Source: Aurelia coerulea (lineage: Eukaryota; Cnidaria; Scyphozoa; Semaeostomeae; Ulmaridae). From it: a stretch of DNA of 64,000 nt. Below the pieces are notes generated by a model. That model saw only the letters and a list, made by a program, of their open reading frames with translations. It was not told the DNA's origin and ran no database searches. The stretch is from contig CM076951.1 in NCBI GenBank assembly GCA_039566865.1, positions 12,285,484 to 12,349,483 of the forward strand, written 5' to 3'. Below, in pieces: positions 44,510 to 56,110 of this stretch. How positions within the stretch are numbered: the first letter of the stretch is position 1; each line of letters opens with the position of its first letter. The position numbers were made by a program, and so were the translations under genes.

Positions 44510-44898
44510 GGGGGGGGGGTTCTTGGCCAATTTTGGGTAGGGGTGTGCCGCGAGCATATTCAAAATGGTACCATAGGCTAGACTAATCTTTACGAAAAAG
44601 GTACCCTTGGCTAGACCAATTTGACCATTCTTTGACCAATTTTTACGAAAATGGTACCCTTGGCTAGACCAATTTTGCGCAATTTTGACCATTTCCTGGA
44701 CCAATATTGTCAAATTTGTACCAAATATGATATCATGACCGTTCGCTAGACCAATATTGTCAAAAATGATACCCTTGGCTAGACCGTTGTAGGCCAAAAT
44801 TGCAAAAAAGTATACCCTTAGACTAGAAGTCCGAAAAAGTATACCCTTGCTCGCGGCACATCCCCATGTACCTTTACTATGGAAGAACCCCCCCCCCC
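44510..44898. mobile_element. G-run-terminated MITE (motif GGTACCCTTGGCTAGACC)
   Basis: The left end is GGGGGGGGGGTTCTTGGCC and the right end GAAGAACCCCCCCCCCC. Inner TIR pieces GTGTGCCGCGAGCA and its inverse match. The interior holds about eight degenerate copies of (T)ACCCTTGGCTAGACCAAT. Confidence 0.7.
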
Positions 44899-45654
44899 GT
44901 GCTTAGTTATCACCAATGATCACAACATTTTTCAATGGAAGCCCAAAGTGACCAGATGCTGCTAATTGATAAGTGGATTTTGGATGACCCCCAAGCTGTT
45001 CTGTTCTTTTTTCTTTATATTTGCACATTAAATGTAGTTACTGCAGGCTGTACTATAAAGGATATCATCAAAATCAAGCCCAGTTGCTTGTTAAGTCTTC
45101 ATTTTATGTTGTTCATTTCTTCAAAGAGAAACTGTGCTGAATGTACAGTACTTGCACAACTCTCAGCCAGATTTGTTGAGGATACCGAGGACTGCCCCCT
45201 TTGCCTAAGCCTTTTCTTTTGCTGGTAAAGTTCTAAGCAGATCAACAGCTGGGAAACCTATTACCATGCGCGATAATCTCTTTGTTTCTTTGCTAATCCT
45301 TGTTTGGGTTGTGGTGAGAGTCTCCGCCCACATTCTTTCAACAAACCAAACATGCTTTCTATGCGCATGATCACAGGTTTCCTTTTTGGGGGATAACCGC
45401 TGCTTGGAACTTTGATGCCCCAACAAAGATTGGATCATTATTTCTGCAATACTTCTATATTGAGTCCATGAAAGCAAAAGAAGTAAACACGAAGAGTGCT
45501 ATGGAAATTGCAAGAGACTACAAATGAGCAACTGAGTACTAAAATCTGCTTCATTTTAAAACTTTCAGTACCGGCTTTTCTCTTTTGGAATTTTGAATCA
45601 TTGCTAAAAATTTGGGGTTCTTGATTAGTTTACCTATTAAAGAGCTATCTCCTT

Positions 45655-45979
45655 TAAAGGTAATGTGTCCATGCAAGTACAGCTGTGTATACACTCTTGT
45701 CAAAATTTGCTGACGCGATGCTGATGAAGGGCCTCGAAGAGTGCACTGTGATTGGTAGAACTTAACTGATCACATGCAAAACTAGAATTTAAATTTCACA
45801 ACGAGGATGCCTGCTGTGAGACTTTGGGTTCAGCTCTGGAATCGCAGCCGCAAATAAGTCATCAGTCTGGTTATATTAGACCTGGGTATCTTTTTGAACC
45901 TACAGTAAAAGTCATCACATGAAATATCACGTGAAAATGGCAAAGTCGCTGTACTTACATAGACACATTACCTTTAACA
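45655..45979. mobile_element. MITE with TTAAAGGTAATGTGTC termini
   Basis: The left arm is TAAAGGTAATGTGTCCATG and continues AAGTACAGC; the right arm is its inverse near 45940-45979. There is no ORF. The stretch 44900-45650 between elements has only uninformative ORFs. Confidence 0.6.
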
Positions 45980-46355
45980 AAACATTTCTAAATACAGTAC
46001 GGACATATTAGCATGGATCTCAGGTCTAGTGTCTGGTGGGACAGCTTGGGATGATGTTTGTGTTGCAGTGGTGTGAGGGGGGGGGGGGGTGGAGTGAATC
46101 CTTGAGTGCTTATAACACCTTCATTTTCTGTTGTTTGGCTCTTTGTTTTGGGTTGTCCTGCTGGAAATTGCTCTTGAATGATTTGCTCAGTCTATGTTTT
46201 TAATGTAGGGTGTTGGCTGGGGTAATACACCTTGTGAAAAAATCTAAAAAACCAACAGAAGAGGCATTTGTGTCGCTTTTTGTTGACCTGGAGCTGTCTA
46301 GGGGCGGGGGATGGTCAGGGTAGCAACTGAATGAGAGGATATTTGTGACTTTCAA

Positions 46356-46540
46356 AGCTGTTGTGGCACAGTGGTGTAATCCTCTGATTTTGCAGCCAGA
46401 ACAGTTAGATGGACAGGGTTCGATACCCGGTAGAGCCCAACCACTTCAGCGTCATGACAAGGGGTTGCGGGCTCCATTATGCCTTCTCACTTCTGTGATC
46501 CCAGTGCTGTGGCACTAAAAGAACACAACTTCACCTTCAC
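46356..46540 (+). mobile_element. tRNA-derived SINE
   Basis: The head has an A-box (TGGCACAGTGG) and a B-box (GGTTCGATACC), spaced as in a tRNA gene. A unique body follows (TCATGACAAGGGGTTGCGG ... GATCCCAGTGCTG), ending AACTTCACCTTCAC. The body recurs on the minus strand at 7690-7812. The B-box departs slightly from consensus, and the cloverleaf is degenerate, so it is a SINE rather than a tRNA gene. Confidence 0.65.
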
Positions 46541-46667
46541 ATTACTCTCTGTTACTTTCAAGTCTATGACATTTGGCCAATCTCCCCTTTGGATTTATGT
46601 CCAACTATGTATTTAAGATCTTTCGAGTACAGACTTGCACCGTCAATCGAGGTTATACTTGGAAATG

Positions 46668-47145
46668 TGGAATGACCCAAAACCAGCCATCTCCCCAAAA
46701 CAATCTAAAACAACCCACAGCCACATCATAACCACCCAAAACGACCAAGAATTTCTAAAATTAAACATCAGTTCAGAATTGTTTCAACAGGTACTTTCAA
46801 ATCTCTTAAATTCTTCTTTCATTGTGCAACTTGTTGTTATTATAAAAAGGCCTTTTGCTGTTGTGCTGTCTGACAAAGGTATTGTGTGTCCATCAGAGCA
46901 AACTGATTACAGTCTTTCTCAAATCAAATGTTACCTACAAATCCTCCTGAAAAACAACAATAAACGTGTTTTGAAAGGAACTTTGGGTCAAGGCAAATCT
47001 CAAGAACATCTAATTTGAGCCAGACATGATCACACCCATGTCCTGCAACGAAAGCACTTGCTGAGTTTTGATTGGATGTTTAATTTTAGATAGTTTGGGT
47101 CATTTTAGGTGGTTATGATGTGGTTGTTGGTGGTTATGGTGTGCG
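46668..47145. mobile_element. Inverted-repeat element (foldback-type)
   Basis: The left arm at 46668-46775 contains CCACATCATAACCACC and CTAAAATTAAACATC; the right arm at 47058-47145 carries their inverses. The ORF across it (46635-47018) has no recognisable domain and is probably chance. Confidence 0.5.
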
Positions 47146-47642
47146 TTTTGGTTTGAATGGTTTAGCATAGATAGTGGTTTACCCATGAATTGATTGTAGC
47201 TACATCATGAGGCCTTATCACTCCTATCTGGAAATGAGATAACTTTTTATCCTTGTTCAAATGTCTAGTAATAGTATATTAAAACTGACCTTCGCCACAT
47301 GCTTCATTTTCTGTACTTAACAAGTCCCTCAAGCTGTCAAGTTGCAATTGAGGTATGTAGACTAACACTAAGCGTGATCCAAATATCGAATCCAGAAAAC
47401 ATATGGCAGTTACGCACTCTTCAAAACATGGCATTTTGGTTAGATGTGCTTCCTGATATGAAAATGGTTTCGGACCTGGGAAAAAAAATGTGAAACTGTA
47501 TCAAAGCGCAAAAACGGTACGGTAGCCTTGGTACCTACTACAGCTAGAAATCAATTTGTTTTAAAATAGTTGGATTCATTATTTGAAAATACACAAATTT
47601 AGGAAATTTGGTTCTATTTTTGTTGGGAAACGTTAAGTTGGG

Positions 47643-48090
47643 TACAGTAAATCCCTGCATATAAGAACCTACTTTTTTGAGAGCCAGGCTGAAATAGATT
47701 CTTATTTATTTTGAAGGTACCCAGACCAATTTCAAGGTATCAAGCTGTCAAGTCAAGGTTCTTAATTTGAAGAGTGCCTTGCGTAGGCTGTTCTAGAATC
47801 TTCACCAAAAAGATGCCCATAGCCCTGTTATTTGCTTTGGTAAAGTAATTATGAACCCAATACCAAATTCTAAGCTTACAAACAGCAGGGGAGGAGATTC
47901 AAACTTTAACAGCCAACTGGAACAAAAATGAACTTGAAAACGACAATGAAAAATAAACTTTGCTACGTCTGCAACAAGAACATATTTTTTATCAAACTGA
48001 AAAGGTTCTTAATTATGAGGTGCATAATTTAAGAAAAACAGCCTCTAGGTTCTTATTTTTGTAGGTTCTTATATTCGGGGATTTACTGTA
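47643..48090. mobile_element. TTCTTATA-family MITE 6 (motif GGTTCTTA)
   Basis: The termini are TACAGTAAATCCCTGCATAT and ATATTCGGGGATTTACTGTA. Internal GGTTCTTA/TAAGAACC copies occur at least six times. It shares its terminal sequence with MITE 1 at 24535. Confidence 0.7.
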
Positions 48091-48384
48091 ATGTTACCCA
48101 ATCGGGCAACAACACGTTTGACTTCAATTTCAACAATGATTTTGAAAAGTGTTAAAGTGTTGTCCGATTTAGTACAGTAATAAACATTCATTAATTACTT
48201 GCAGTATACAATGCTCCACAATGTGGTGCACTTCTGTACTTACCATCATAAACCATCATAACATTGGAAAACAAATCCTGGAGCACTAACTTCTGTCTGG
48301 CATCAGCTGGCATCTTGCTTAACAAGTCTTCCTGTCTACACAACACAGCAACGACAACAAATTGGATCCTAAATGCAGGTTATC

Positions 48385-50345
48385 CAGGGGGAACTCGTCC
48401 ACCCGTCCACCCTGTCCACCCTTAAATTCTCTCAATCTCTCGTTTTCTTTCCTAAAACGTACCACGTGCAACTCGTCCACCCGTCCACCCTGTCCACCCT
48501 AAGATTCTCTCAATCTCTCGTTTTCTTTCCTATGACGTACCACGTGCAAGTCGTCCACCCGTCCACCCTGTCCACCCTTAGATTCTCTCAATCTCTCGTT
48601 TTCTTTCCTATGACGTACCACGTGCCAGTCGTCCACCCGTCCACCCTGGTCACCCTTAGATTCTCTCAAGCTCTCATTTTCTTTCCTATGACGTACCACG
48701 TGCCAGTCGTCCACCCGTCCACCCTGGTCACCCTAAGATTTTCTCAAGCTCTCGTTTTCTTTCCTATGACGTACCACGTGCCAGTCGTCCACCCGTCCAC
48801 CCTGGTCACCCTTAGATTCTCTCAAGCTCTCGTTTTCTTTCCTATGACGTACCACGTGCAACTCGTCCACCCGTCCACCCTGGTCACCCTAAGATTTTCT
48901 CAAGCTCTCGTTTTCTTTCCTATGACGTACCACGTGCAACTCGTCCACCCGTCCACCCTGTTCACCCTAAGATTTTCTCAAGCTCTCGTTTTCTTTCCTA
49001 TGACGTACCACGTGCCAGTCGTCCACCCGTCCACCCTGGTCACCCTTAGATTCTCTCAAGCTCTCGTTTTCTTTCCTATGACGTACCACGTGCAACTCGT
49101 CCACCCGTCCACCCTGGTCACCCTTAGATTCTCTCAAGCTCTCATTTTCTTTCCTATGACGTACCACGTTTCAGTCGTCCACCCGTCCACCCTGTCCACC
49201 CTAAGATTTTCTCAATCTCTCGTTTTCTTTCCTATGACGTACCACGTGCAAGTCGTCCACCCGTCCACCCTGTCCACCCTAAGATTCTCTCAATCTCTCG
49301 TTTTCTTTCCTATGACGTACCACATGCAAGTCGTCCACCCGTCCACCCTGTCCACCCTAAGATTCTCTCAATCTCTCGTTTTCTTTCCTATGACGTACCA
49401 CGTGCAAGTCGTCCACCCGTCCACCCTGTCCACCCTTAAATTCTCTCAATCTCTCGTTTTCTTTCCTATGACGTACCACGTGCAAGTCGTCCACCCGTCC
49501 ACCCTGTCCACCCTTAAATTCTCTCAATCTCTCGTTTTCTTTCCTATGACGTACCACGTGCAAGTCGTCCACCCGTCCACCCTGTCCACCCTAAGATTCT
49601 CTCAATCTCTCGTTTTCTTTCCTATGACGTACCACATGCAAGTCGTCCACCCGTCCACCCTGTCCACCCTTAAATTCTCTCAATCTCTCGTTTTCTTTCC
49701 TATGACGTACCACATGAAATTTCTGATATTGATGAATCGGAGATCATGACTCTCCTTGCTATTCATGGTATTTTCAGTTGTTTCTGATTAATGATTACTC
49801 TGATAGAGCTCTTGATTAGTAGTTATTTTGATATTGATGAATCAGAGATCATGATAGCTCATATATTGGATCACTTAGTCGATAATGCTCAAGTGCCTCC
49901 AACACAGCAAAATGATTAAGTGCCAAAGATGGTTATCATCACAAAAAATTCTTACTGTATGAATGAATGAATGAATGATCTTCAATGAAAGTCAATGGTA
50001 CGATATACTCCATGGTAAGATCATGCCTTGTGGTATGGTATCATCATCATGACAGTTGAAACGACTATCACGTGAACACGTCCAACCAAATCACAATCGC
50101 ACAAAGCACCCTAACCGCGCAAAAGACACGCGGTCGAACCACTGGAACCAATGCACGTATTTTTTTCATAAGAATCTTCCCATACACTCAACTAGCGCAT
50201 AGCGCATAGTGACCCCCTGAGATGAAAATGTCAGAGTCATAAAGGAGACGGCCCCTCTGTACGGCTATACAGCCCTTGGCCATAAATGATAACCTGTAAC
50301 CTGCTTTATGCAACCTGCATTATGCAGATTACACCAGCCGTATAG
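48385..50345. repeat. 78-bp minisatellite array 2 with repeat flank (inverted relative to array 1)
   Basis: From 48385 to about 49718 there are about 17 units of the same 78-base repeat as at 11515-12950, in opposite orientation. Each unit again carries TGACGTACCACGTG. Units 1-3 and the last seven are of a GTCCACCCT sub-type, whereas middle units are mainly GGTCACCCT. This gives the array polarity. The plus-strand 458-codon ORF across it is a product of the 78-base period. The flank at 50185-50345 matches 11090-11240 inverted. In 49740-50185 I see only duplicated ATATTGATGAATC(G/A)GAGATCATGA and a short GAAT tetranucleotide run. Confidence 0.85.
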
Positions 50346-50349
50346 GGAC

Positions 50350-51735
50350 TGTTTTCTTGATTTTGGAGGTCTTTAAAGATGAAGAAGGATCCAGAAACAA
50401 AAAGAAGGGCAATGACACCCCTACTCAAGGTACATATTATTACCTCAATGTGATGCTAAATGTACCAACTGTTCTACAATCACTTACCAAATTGTTGAGC
50501 GACCCTGAAAAAAATTAGTTTTTTGGCCCCCCTTTCCCCCATGTCAATTTTGTTTGGAAAAAAGTACTTGGTCATGCTGACAGACGTGGATTGGCAACTT
50601 TTAGTGGTTTTTCAACATTGACTAGGGGGGGGGGGGAGCAGAGGCAAAAAACTGACAATCTGAGGGTGGCTCAACAATTTTGTAAGTGATTGTAGTTATC
50701 AAAATGAATCACGTATGTGGTGCTTTAAATAGGACCCCAATTCGAGTTGAAGAAACCGTGGATGTAAAAATCTGTGCAAGTGGGAGCAACAACAAATCAA
50801 TGAAATACCAGTGGGTAGGGGCAGTCAACTTATTGGCCAGATCACAGTATAAAGGTCACAATGATGCCACCATATTTGATGACAAGGGAATTGCAGCAAC
50901 TTTCAATTATTCAAATGTTTCAAAAGCAACTTCAAAAAGCAAACTGTGCTCTCCAGAATTTGCAGAGTCAACATATTTGCTATTCTATGTGCATTCTGAA
51001 TACTTGTCAGCTCATAAAACGCCTGCAAAAACCAACAGGGCCAATCCTTGGACGTTGGTTTCTCTTCAAAGAAAACGGGTGCAAAGATCTTGTCTTGGAA
51101 CAGATGGCTTTCTCTTTAACTCCCCAAGAGTTTCAGAAGAGGATGTCCTTAAAGTAGCAGGAAAGAACTGGGTGAATGATGTTGCTGTACGCCCATGCAT
51201 TGATCTGTTGTGCCTTGAAACAAGTGAAATATGAACAGCCAGCACCTTCCTGGTGGAAGATTTAGCATCAGGCCGAACATCAAAAGAAATTCACAACATA
51301 TTAATGGCTGAAGATTGGTTGAAAAAGGATCTAATTCTGGTGCCAGTTCATGAACGTACAACCAGAGGTGAAAATTTGCATTGGTCAGTTGCAGGAATCT
51401 ATCCCAAGTTAAAAATCATGCTGCATTGTGACTTGTTACATCGCATCCATTCTGAAGCTTTTTCCACATTGATGAGCGTTATCAAGCAGTGGAGTGTAAA
51501 TTCAATAGTCCATACAAATATGGGACTGGACATTTGTTAGCTCTAATGAAATTGTAAGGCAATCCAACAACTATGATTGCCGCCCCTATACGCATATGAA
51601 TGCCTTGCAATGCTACGTAAGAGGCTATGGCTACCAACTCCTGAAGATTCTAGCGCCATATGATACTGAATTGCATACAAAGTGCTCCAAATTTCAAAGG
51701 TGCAACTGGGGACATATTTGAATATTTGCATCACA
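50350..51735 (+). pseudogene. Dead gene with USP-like (C19) and Ulp1-like (C48) peptidase segments
   Basis: The frame is open from about 50350 (EVFKDEEGS) to 50476, is interrupted by a MITE (50477-50692), and resumes at 50695. Without the MITE and one TA the frame is continuous across PTVLVIKMN. The first part matches the C-terminal half of ubiquitin-specific proteases: a LVIKMN strand, YQWVGAVN, a catalytic-His block altered to GHN (usually GHY), FDDKG, and ESTYLLFYV. After an in-frame TGA (51232-51234) comes an Ulp1/SENP-like cysteine peptidase. It has WVND, VPVH with NLHWSV (His), CDLLH (Asp) and, after a frameshift, RQSNNYDCRPY holding the Gln and nucleophile Cys (codon 51578-51580; the usual Gly after Cys is Arg). 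The gene has one insertion, one stop and one frameshift, so it is inactive. Downstream text to 51958 (LDEIFPGEVVDG) may be a further exon. Confidence 0.65.
50477..50692. mobile_element. TA-flanked MITE inserted in the peptidase gene
   Basis: The left end is CAATCACTTACCAAATTGTT and the right end AACAATTTTGTAAGTGATTG, with TA on each side (50475-50476 and 50693-50694). Its 216 bases hold stops in all frames. It is a Tc1/mariner-like target site. Confidence 0.8.
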
Positions 51736-52154
51736 AGATTCATGGTAAAGAGGCATCCTGAAAAATGGATCAAGGAATAGAAAGCACCTATAGATATGAC
51801 ACAGAAAAGGGTAATAACATAAAGGATCCTATAACACCTCTCGATGAAATTTTCCCGGGTGAAGTAGTTGATGGTAAATGTTTTGATAGTAAAAATGCAC
51901 AATATCGGTACTCAAGTAAATGTCTCATTGACGATATGTTTGAACATTTCAAATGCTGACATTTCAAATGATGCACCCAAGAGACAGGCAACTCCATTCG
52001 ATGATGATCGTGTTGACATAATTTCAGACAAAATATCCGATTATAAGAAACTGCCCATAAGAAACTCCAACTCTCTAATCGTTGTTGCAACAACACCACA
52101 CACGCATGCGCTTCAGGCAAAAATCTTATCATTCCGCTTTTCGGACCAGTTCTC

Positions 52155-52349
52155 CCTGTTCACACAAGAACGGAAAGGAACGATTGCTTGTCGTTCCACT
52201 TTTTGTATCACTTATTTTATCATTCCACTTTTTGGAATGGAAAGATGCTATTTGAAGAGTTCCGGTGTGAGCACAACCCCTGAGCGTTCCACTTTTCGGA
52301 ATGAAACGATATGGAACGGAACAATTGCGTTCCTGTGTGAACAGGGCCT
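52155..52349. mobile_element. MITE with CCCTGTTCACACA termini
   Basis: The left end is CCCTGTTCACACAAGAACGG and the right end CGTTCCTGTGTGAACAGGG. The interior repeats TTCCACTTTT(T/C)GGAA. A fragment of the AAGAAACT family lies just upstream at 52042-52068. Confidence 0.7.
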
Positions 52350-53197
52350 AAAATTTTGCAAGTTTTTCTGAGGTTCTTTGAGTTCTGAATGCAGGAAATT
52401 GGCCTGATTTCTTGGGTATACATTCACTGATGATTGAACAACACTGCTCACGTGGGAATAACTTTGCAATGTAGGACGAGGGTGGGCTTATGATCATTTG
52501 CCATTTTTAAAAACTTTGCAAAGTTTTTTTTTTTATGTGTCCACAAGGAATGTCTGATTGTATTGCATTTTGGGAGCTGCATGTCGGCACTCAAAGGTCA
52601 CAGCAAAGGAATAGTTAAGCTTCACATTCAAAGAAATGAAGATTAATGTGAGGTCAAAGGTACGAAAAAGGTTGACTTAAGAGAATACCGACCGAATAGT
52701 GACACCTCATAAATTTGTGGGACCGCATTTATCATGAACAATGTTGATGCACGGAGTCCAAGCATACTAACAGCCTTTGCGAGTGTTATACCTCTAGAAC
52801 TTGTCAGACTCGGAAATAAGGGCACTGCAAAAAATATCAAAATTTCCTGATAATTTTCGACTTGGAAATTAAGAGGAAAGGTACGCTTTCCTATGATTTA
52901 TGATGTAAGAAACGGAAACTTCCCTTTCTTTGCAATAATTGTTAGTTTATTCCAAATTTCTTCCTTCAACACCATCGGAAAATGTAATGGTTGTTTGCGG
53001 TGTGCGTTACAATTCTAACTCAGTATGTGATAAGAGGATTTACCAAATTTGGATAAATCTACGAACTGGATAGTAGGGCCTAAAACTGTTCAATATACCG
53101 TAATGAACATCTTCCCCATGTTTCAATCATTCCGAAAACAAGTCTGTTTTTTATAGCTGAATTTGCATTCAACAAGTTTTGTTTTTTGGAATACACA
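52350..53197. other. No gene recognised
   Basis: A+T-rich sequence with short ORFs only. The minus-strand frame 52840-52643 is hydrophobic but has no supporting features. Confidence 0.35.
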
Positions 53198-53704
53198 ATG
53201 CCAAGGCCAGAAAGCACTGCGACACAGCAAAGAAATGCGAGGACTACAACAAGATCCAGTACAGCAAACGGTGGAGGTCCACCAAACCGACCTGAAAACC
53301 GAGCAAAGATAATATGACTGCTAAGAACCGAAGCTCCTGTAAGTAAGCCAGGTCCATCAAACCAGCCTACAAACCCAGCAGAGATAATACGACCACCAAG
53401 AGCCGCAAGTCAGCCACAGAATGAGGCACATCAACTTGAAGCAGTGGCGATGGCTTTTACGGCAAACCAAGTGAAAACGGTTGAAAGCATTGCGAAGGCG
53501 AGCATCACAGAAGCAAGGAGTGAGCTAAACGATTTATTAAAGCATCAAAGTCCAGCCCAAGCTTCACATAGCCACCATCCCTCTGTTACAAGTGTTCAAT
53601 GTCAACAGCCACACGCAGCCAACAGCTCTGTTTCCCTTCCACCTAACCTGCCCCATCAAACAGTTCATTCCTGCTTGAGAAAACATGTGCTTTATGTCGT
53701 TTAG
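53198..53704 (+). pseudogene. Broken low-complexity ORF, gag-like or disordered N-terminus
   Basis: ATG 53198 opens a Thr/Arg/Pro-rich frame (MPRPESTATQQRNARTTTRS). It contains an imperfect duplication of about 75 bases: PPNRPENRAKII then PSNQPTNPAEII. The first copy ends in TGA exactly where the second copy has CGA, so the stop looks like a single C-to-T change at a CpG. The frame then continues through a helical segment (VKTVESIAKASITEARSELN) to a TAG at 53702-53704. The style (basic disordered start, then a short coiled coil) resembles the beginning of a retroelement gag or a transposon accessory protein, but I recognise no family. A GTAAGT inside the frame (53339) could be a splice donor. 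Confidence 0.4.
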
Positions 53705-55254
53705 AAAGCAAAACCAAGAAATTTATGATCGACGAGGAGAAGATTTTGCAGAACACCTTGATGATGATTCCTTTTTAATTGGTCTCGCAACTGCATAAAT
53801 GCGTTGAAAGTTAGTTTGGCTCTTCCTTCTCACGTAAAACGTATAGAAATTACCTGTTGGTGGTCCCAGGGTTCTCCCATCCAAAAACTCTGTGTACCAC
53901 CAACTCTTTAAATTCTTCAAAGGACATTATGTTAATTGCCATGCTAAACTTTGTCTCAAACATCATGCCAGTGTACCTCCAGTAAGATTTAAAGACAAAT
54001 TCTCTTCCAATTTATCCCCATTCTTTGTTGCTCTCTCTCTTAAAACCTTTTCCTTTATGTTAATATATTTCTCTCTTTGGATTTTCTTTGATATCTTTCA
54101 TTGATATTTTGTACTGCTCTAATGATTCACTAAGCCACTCTACTCACCATGTGTGCTTGTTGTTGATGTGCCAGGTTGTTGAACTTCAGGATCACCTACT
54201 AATAAAGGATTTAAAAATCTTCAATTTCTGCTGGGTAAGCCAATATAAGTTCTAACTTTTGGTGGATTTGAATGATTCAAATTTCAGTTAAAGCCCAAAC
54301 ACAAAAATATTTGTGTGCGATATTTCTCGTGTTTTGGCTAGGACTGACAATTTAAGGTCAATTCAGCTTTACGAAAATTTCTTGGTTGCAAAATGCTTGA
54401 AAATAGGCCCAAAACACTCCTAAAGTCACAATGAATCTGCTCACACAGAAGTACACTTAGGGGCATTTCACACCCCCCTCTCAGGAGTTTTAAGAACTAT
54501 CGAGAAGTTTCCTTTAAGCTTGATCAGGTGTTTTAGGACATTTTAGAAAAAACATGCTAGCCAGGACTATTTGGAAGATATATGGTAACCAGAAAATTGA
54601 TGAAACATTAGAGTGACCACAAAAAGTAAGTTGATCGTAGATCTATCGTTTGACGTTGATTTCCGTTGTTATTCTGTTGTTAATCCCACAGTCTGTAACC
54701 TTTAATTTAAATCTGCACTTTTTATAAAAATACTGCAGATTGTCAATCCCAAGGCAATTAATATGCAATCTGTGTCAGGTGTAATCTATGTCAGGAATCT
54801 GGAATTACAGATTTTGGGAATTTGGGAATCCCGAATTCTGTAGTAGCCAGAACCAGACAGAACCAGCCACTGCGAGTCATTTAAAGCAACTATGCGTTCA
54901 ATACCTCCTCCAGGGGCTCCGCGCTGCCGCCTTGAGAATGGGGGTACAATTTTGCCATGCGCAAATCTGTCAAGTAATTCCGATTTGCACGGGATAAACG
55001 GCCGAGGCACGTCAAAATTTGACGTTAAACCAAATTATTTATCTATTTCATGCATTATTTGCCATTTAATTCCGAAATTCGGAGAAAAACAAGCAATTTC
55101 ATTCTGGAAGCTGATGTGAAAGTTTCTTAATTTGAAGCTTAGGCCCACTTTCGCTCCAAATAAATCTTGCTTTTTTCACATGTACTGCTTTCTAACTCCA
55201 AATTATCGTTGCAAACCTTTCAAAAGGCTTAAATGAAGGTCTTCAAGGATTTTT
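53705..55254. other. No gene recognised
   Basis: There are several short frames on both strands but no domain, splice chain or terminal repeats that I can support. Confidence 0.35.
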
Positions 55255-56110
55255 TTAGTTTCTTGCATTATCTACTACAACAGCACTAAGTACTACTTTC
55301 TTGCTTTCGCTAAGCATTAACTTGTCTAGGTGGGCTGGAATGACTACTTCCGATAGTGCATCTATAAAGCAAGTTATCGTAGTTATAACATCGGATATAA
55401 AAGTGGGTCTATCTCCCTTTGCAAACTGAATGACGTTCTTGTCAGCAAATGTCACAAAGCAACCTCTGACATTAATAACAGCAATCTCTCCCGAAAATCT
55501 CTCCTGAGAACGACATTATATGCTAGACCAGGGACGATAGTTGCATCATACAAATATTCTTGGTCACCAAGCAAAACAGGAAAGTTTACCGAACCACTAA
55601 CCCAAACTATACTTTCATTGGCAGCTTTGATACTTTCGATTTTGTCACTTTTCGTCATCGCAAAATTTGAGGGCAAAACATCAATATGAAACTTTTCACT
55701 TACAACGGTAATAGTGGCACCAGTGTCAACTTAAACTTGCGTTGGTTGTTTGCAAACAGCTCCCCATACTAAAACGTTGGAGGGGGCAGCTGGTTACTTT
55801 CTAGTTCAAGACATGGAATGTCAACATTTTCATTAATCTACAATTTTGAAGGCACTTCTACGTTTTTATCTGGACTGTTCATCAAAATAAACGGCTCACT
55901 GTCTGGGCTCAATTTTGAAACAGTTTCAAATTCGTTCCTTCTTATATTAGCCCAATCTCCTAATGCACTGTCAGTTTTGCTTTTCGTTTGGGGCGGTTTT
56001 TGAAATGGAAAGTTGTTAGGCCTTCAATTTCCCCACTGTGAGGAACCAACTGGGCTCAAAAATTACAGTATCTGGAAACATTCCCTACACATTGGCAACT
56101 GTTGCAAATT
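55255..56110 (-). pseudogene. Gypsy-type LTR retrotransposon relic (gag zinc knuckle to protease)
   Basis: Minus-strand blocks, in order, are as follows. A degenerate zinc knuckle (CNSCQCVGNVSRYC, about 56107-56066) has the His of CX2CX4HX4C changed to Asn. A retropepsin core with the catalytic VDTGA (55730-55716) is next, immediately preceded by a TAA that looks like CAA mutated. Then come PGLAYNVVL, RRDF, and FVTFADKNVIQF leading into the linker before reverse transcriptase. Several frames are used. No RT, integrase or LTR was found, so it is an old truncated copy. Confidence 0.65.

Noticed and set aside
46862..46906. Candidate last exon of the PHD gene (AAAG|GTATTGTGTG would give WYC)
   Set aside because: The phase is right and gives Trp-Tyr-Cys, but the next residues are VSIRAN and a stop, so the needed Cys-x2-Cys is not formed.
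46635..47018. 127-codon ORF
   Set aside because: It lies across the arms of an inverted-repeat element and shows no domain.
48373..49749. 458-codon plus-strand ORF across the second 78-bp array
   Set aside because: Same reason; it is the inverted counterpart of the first array.
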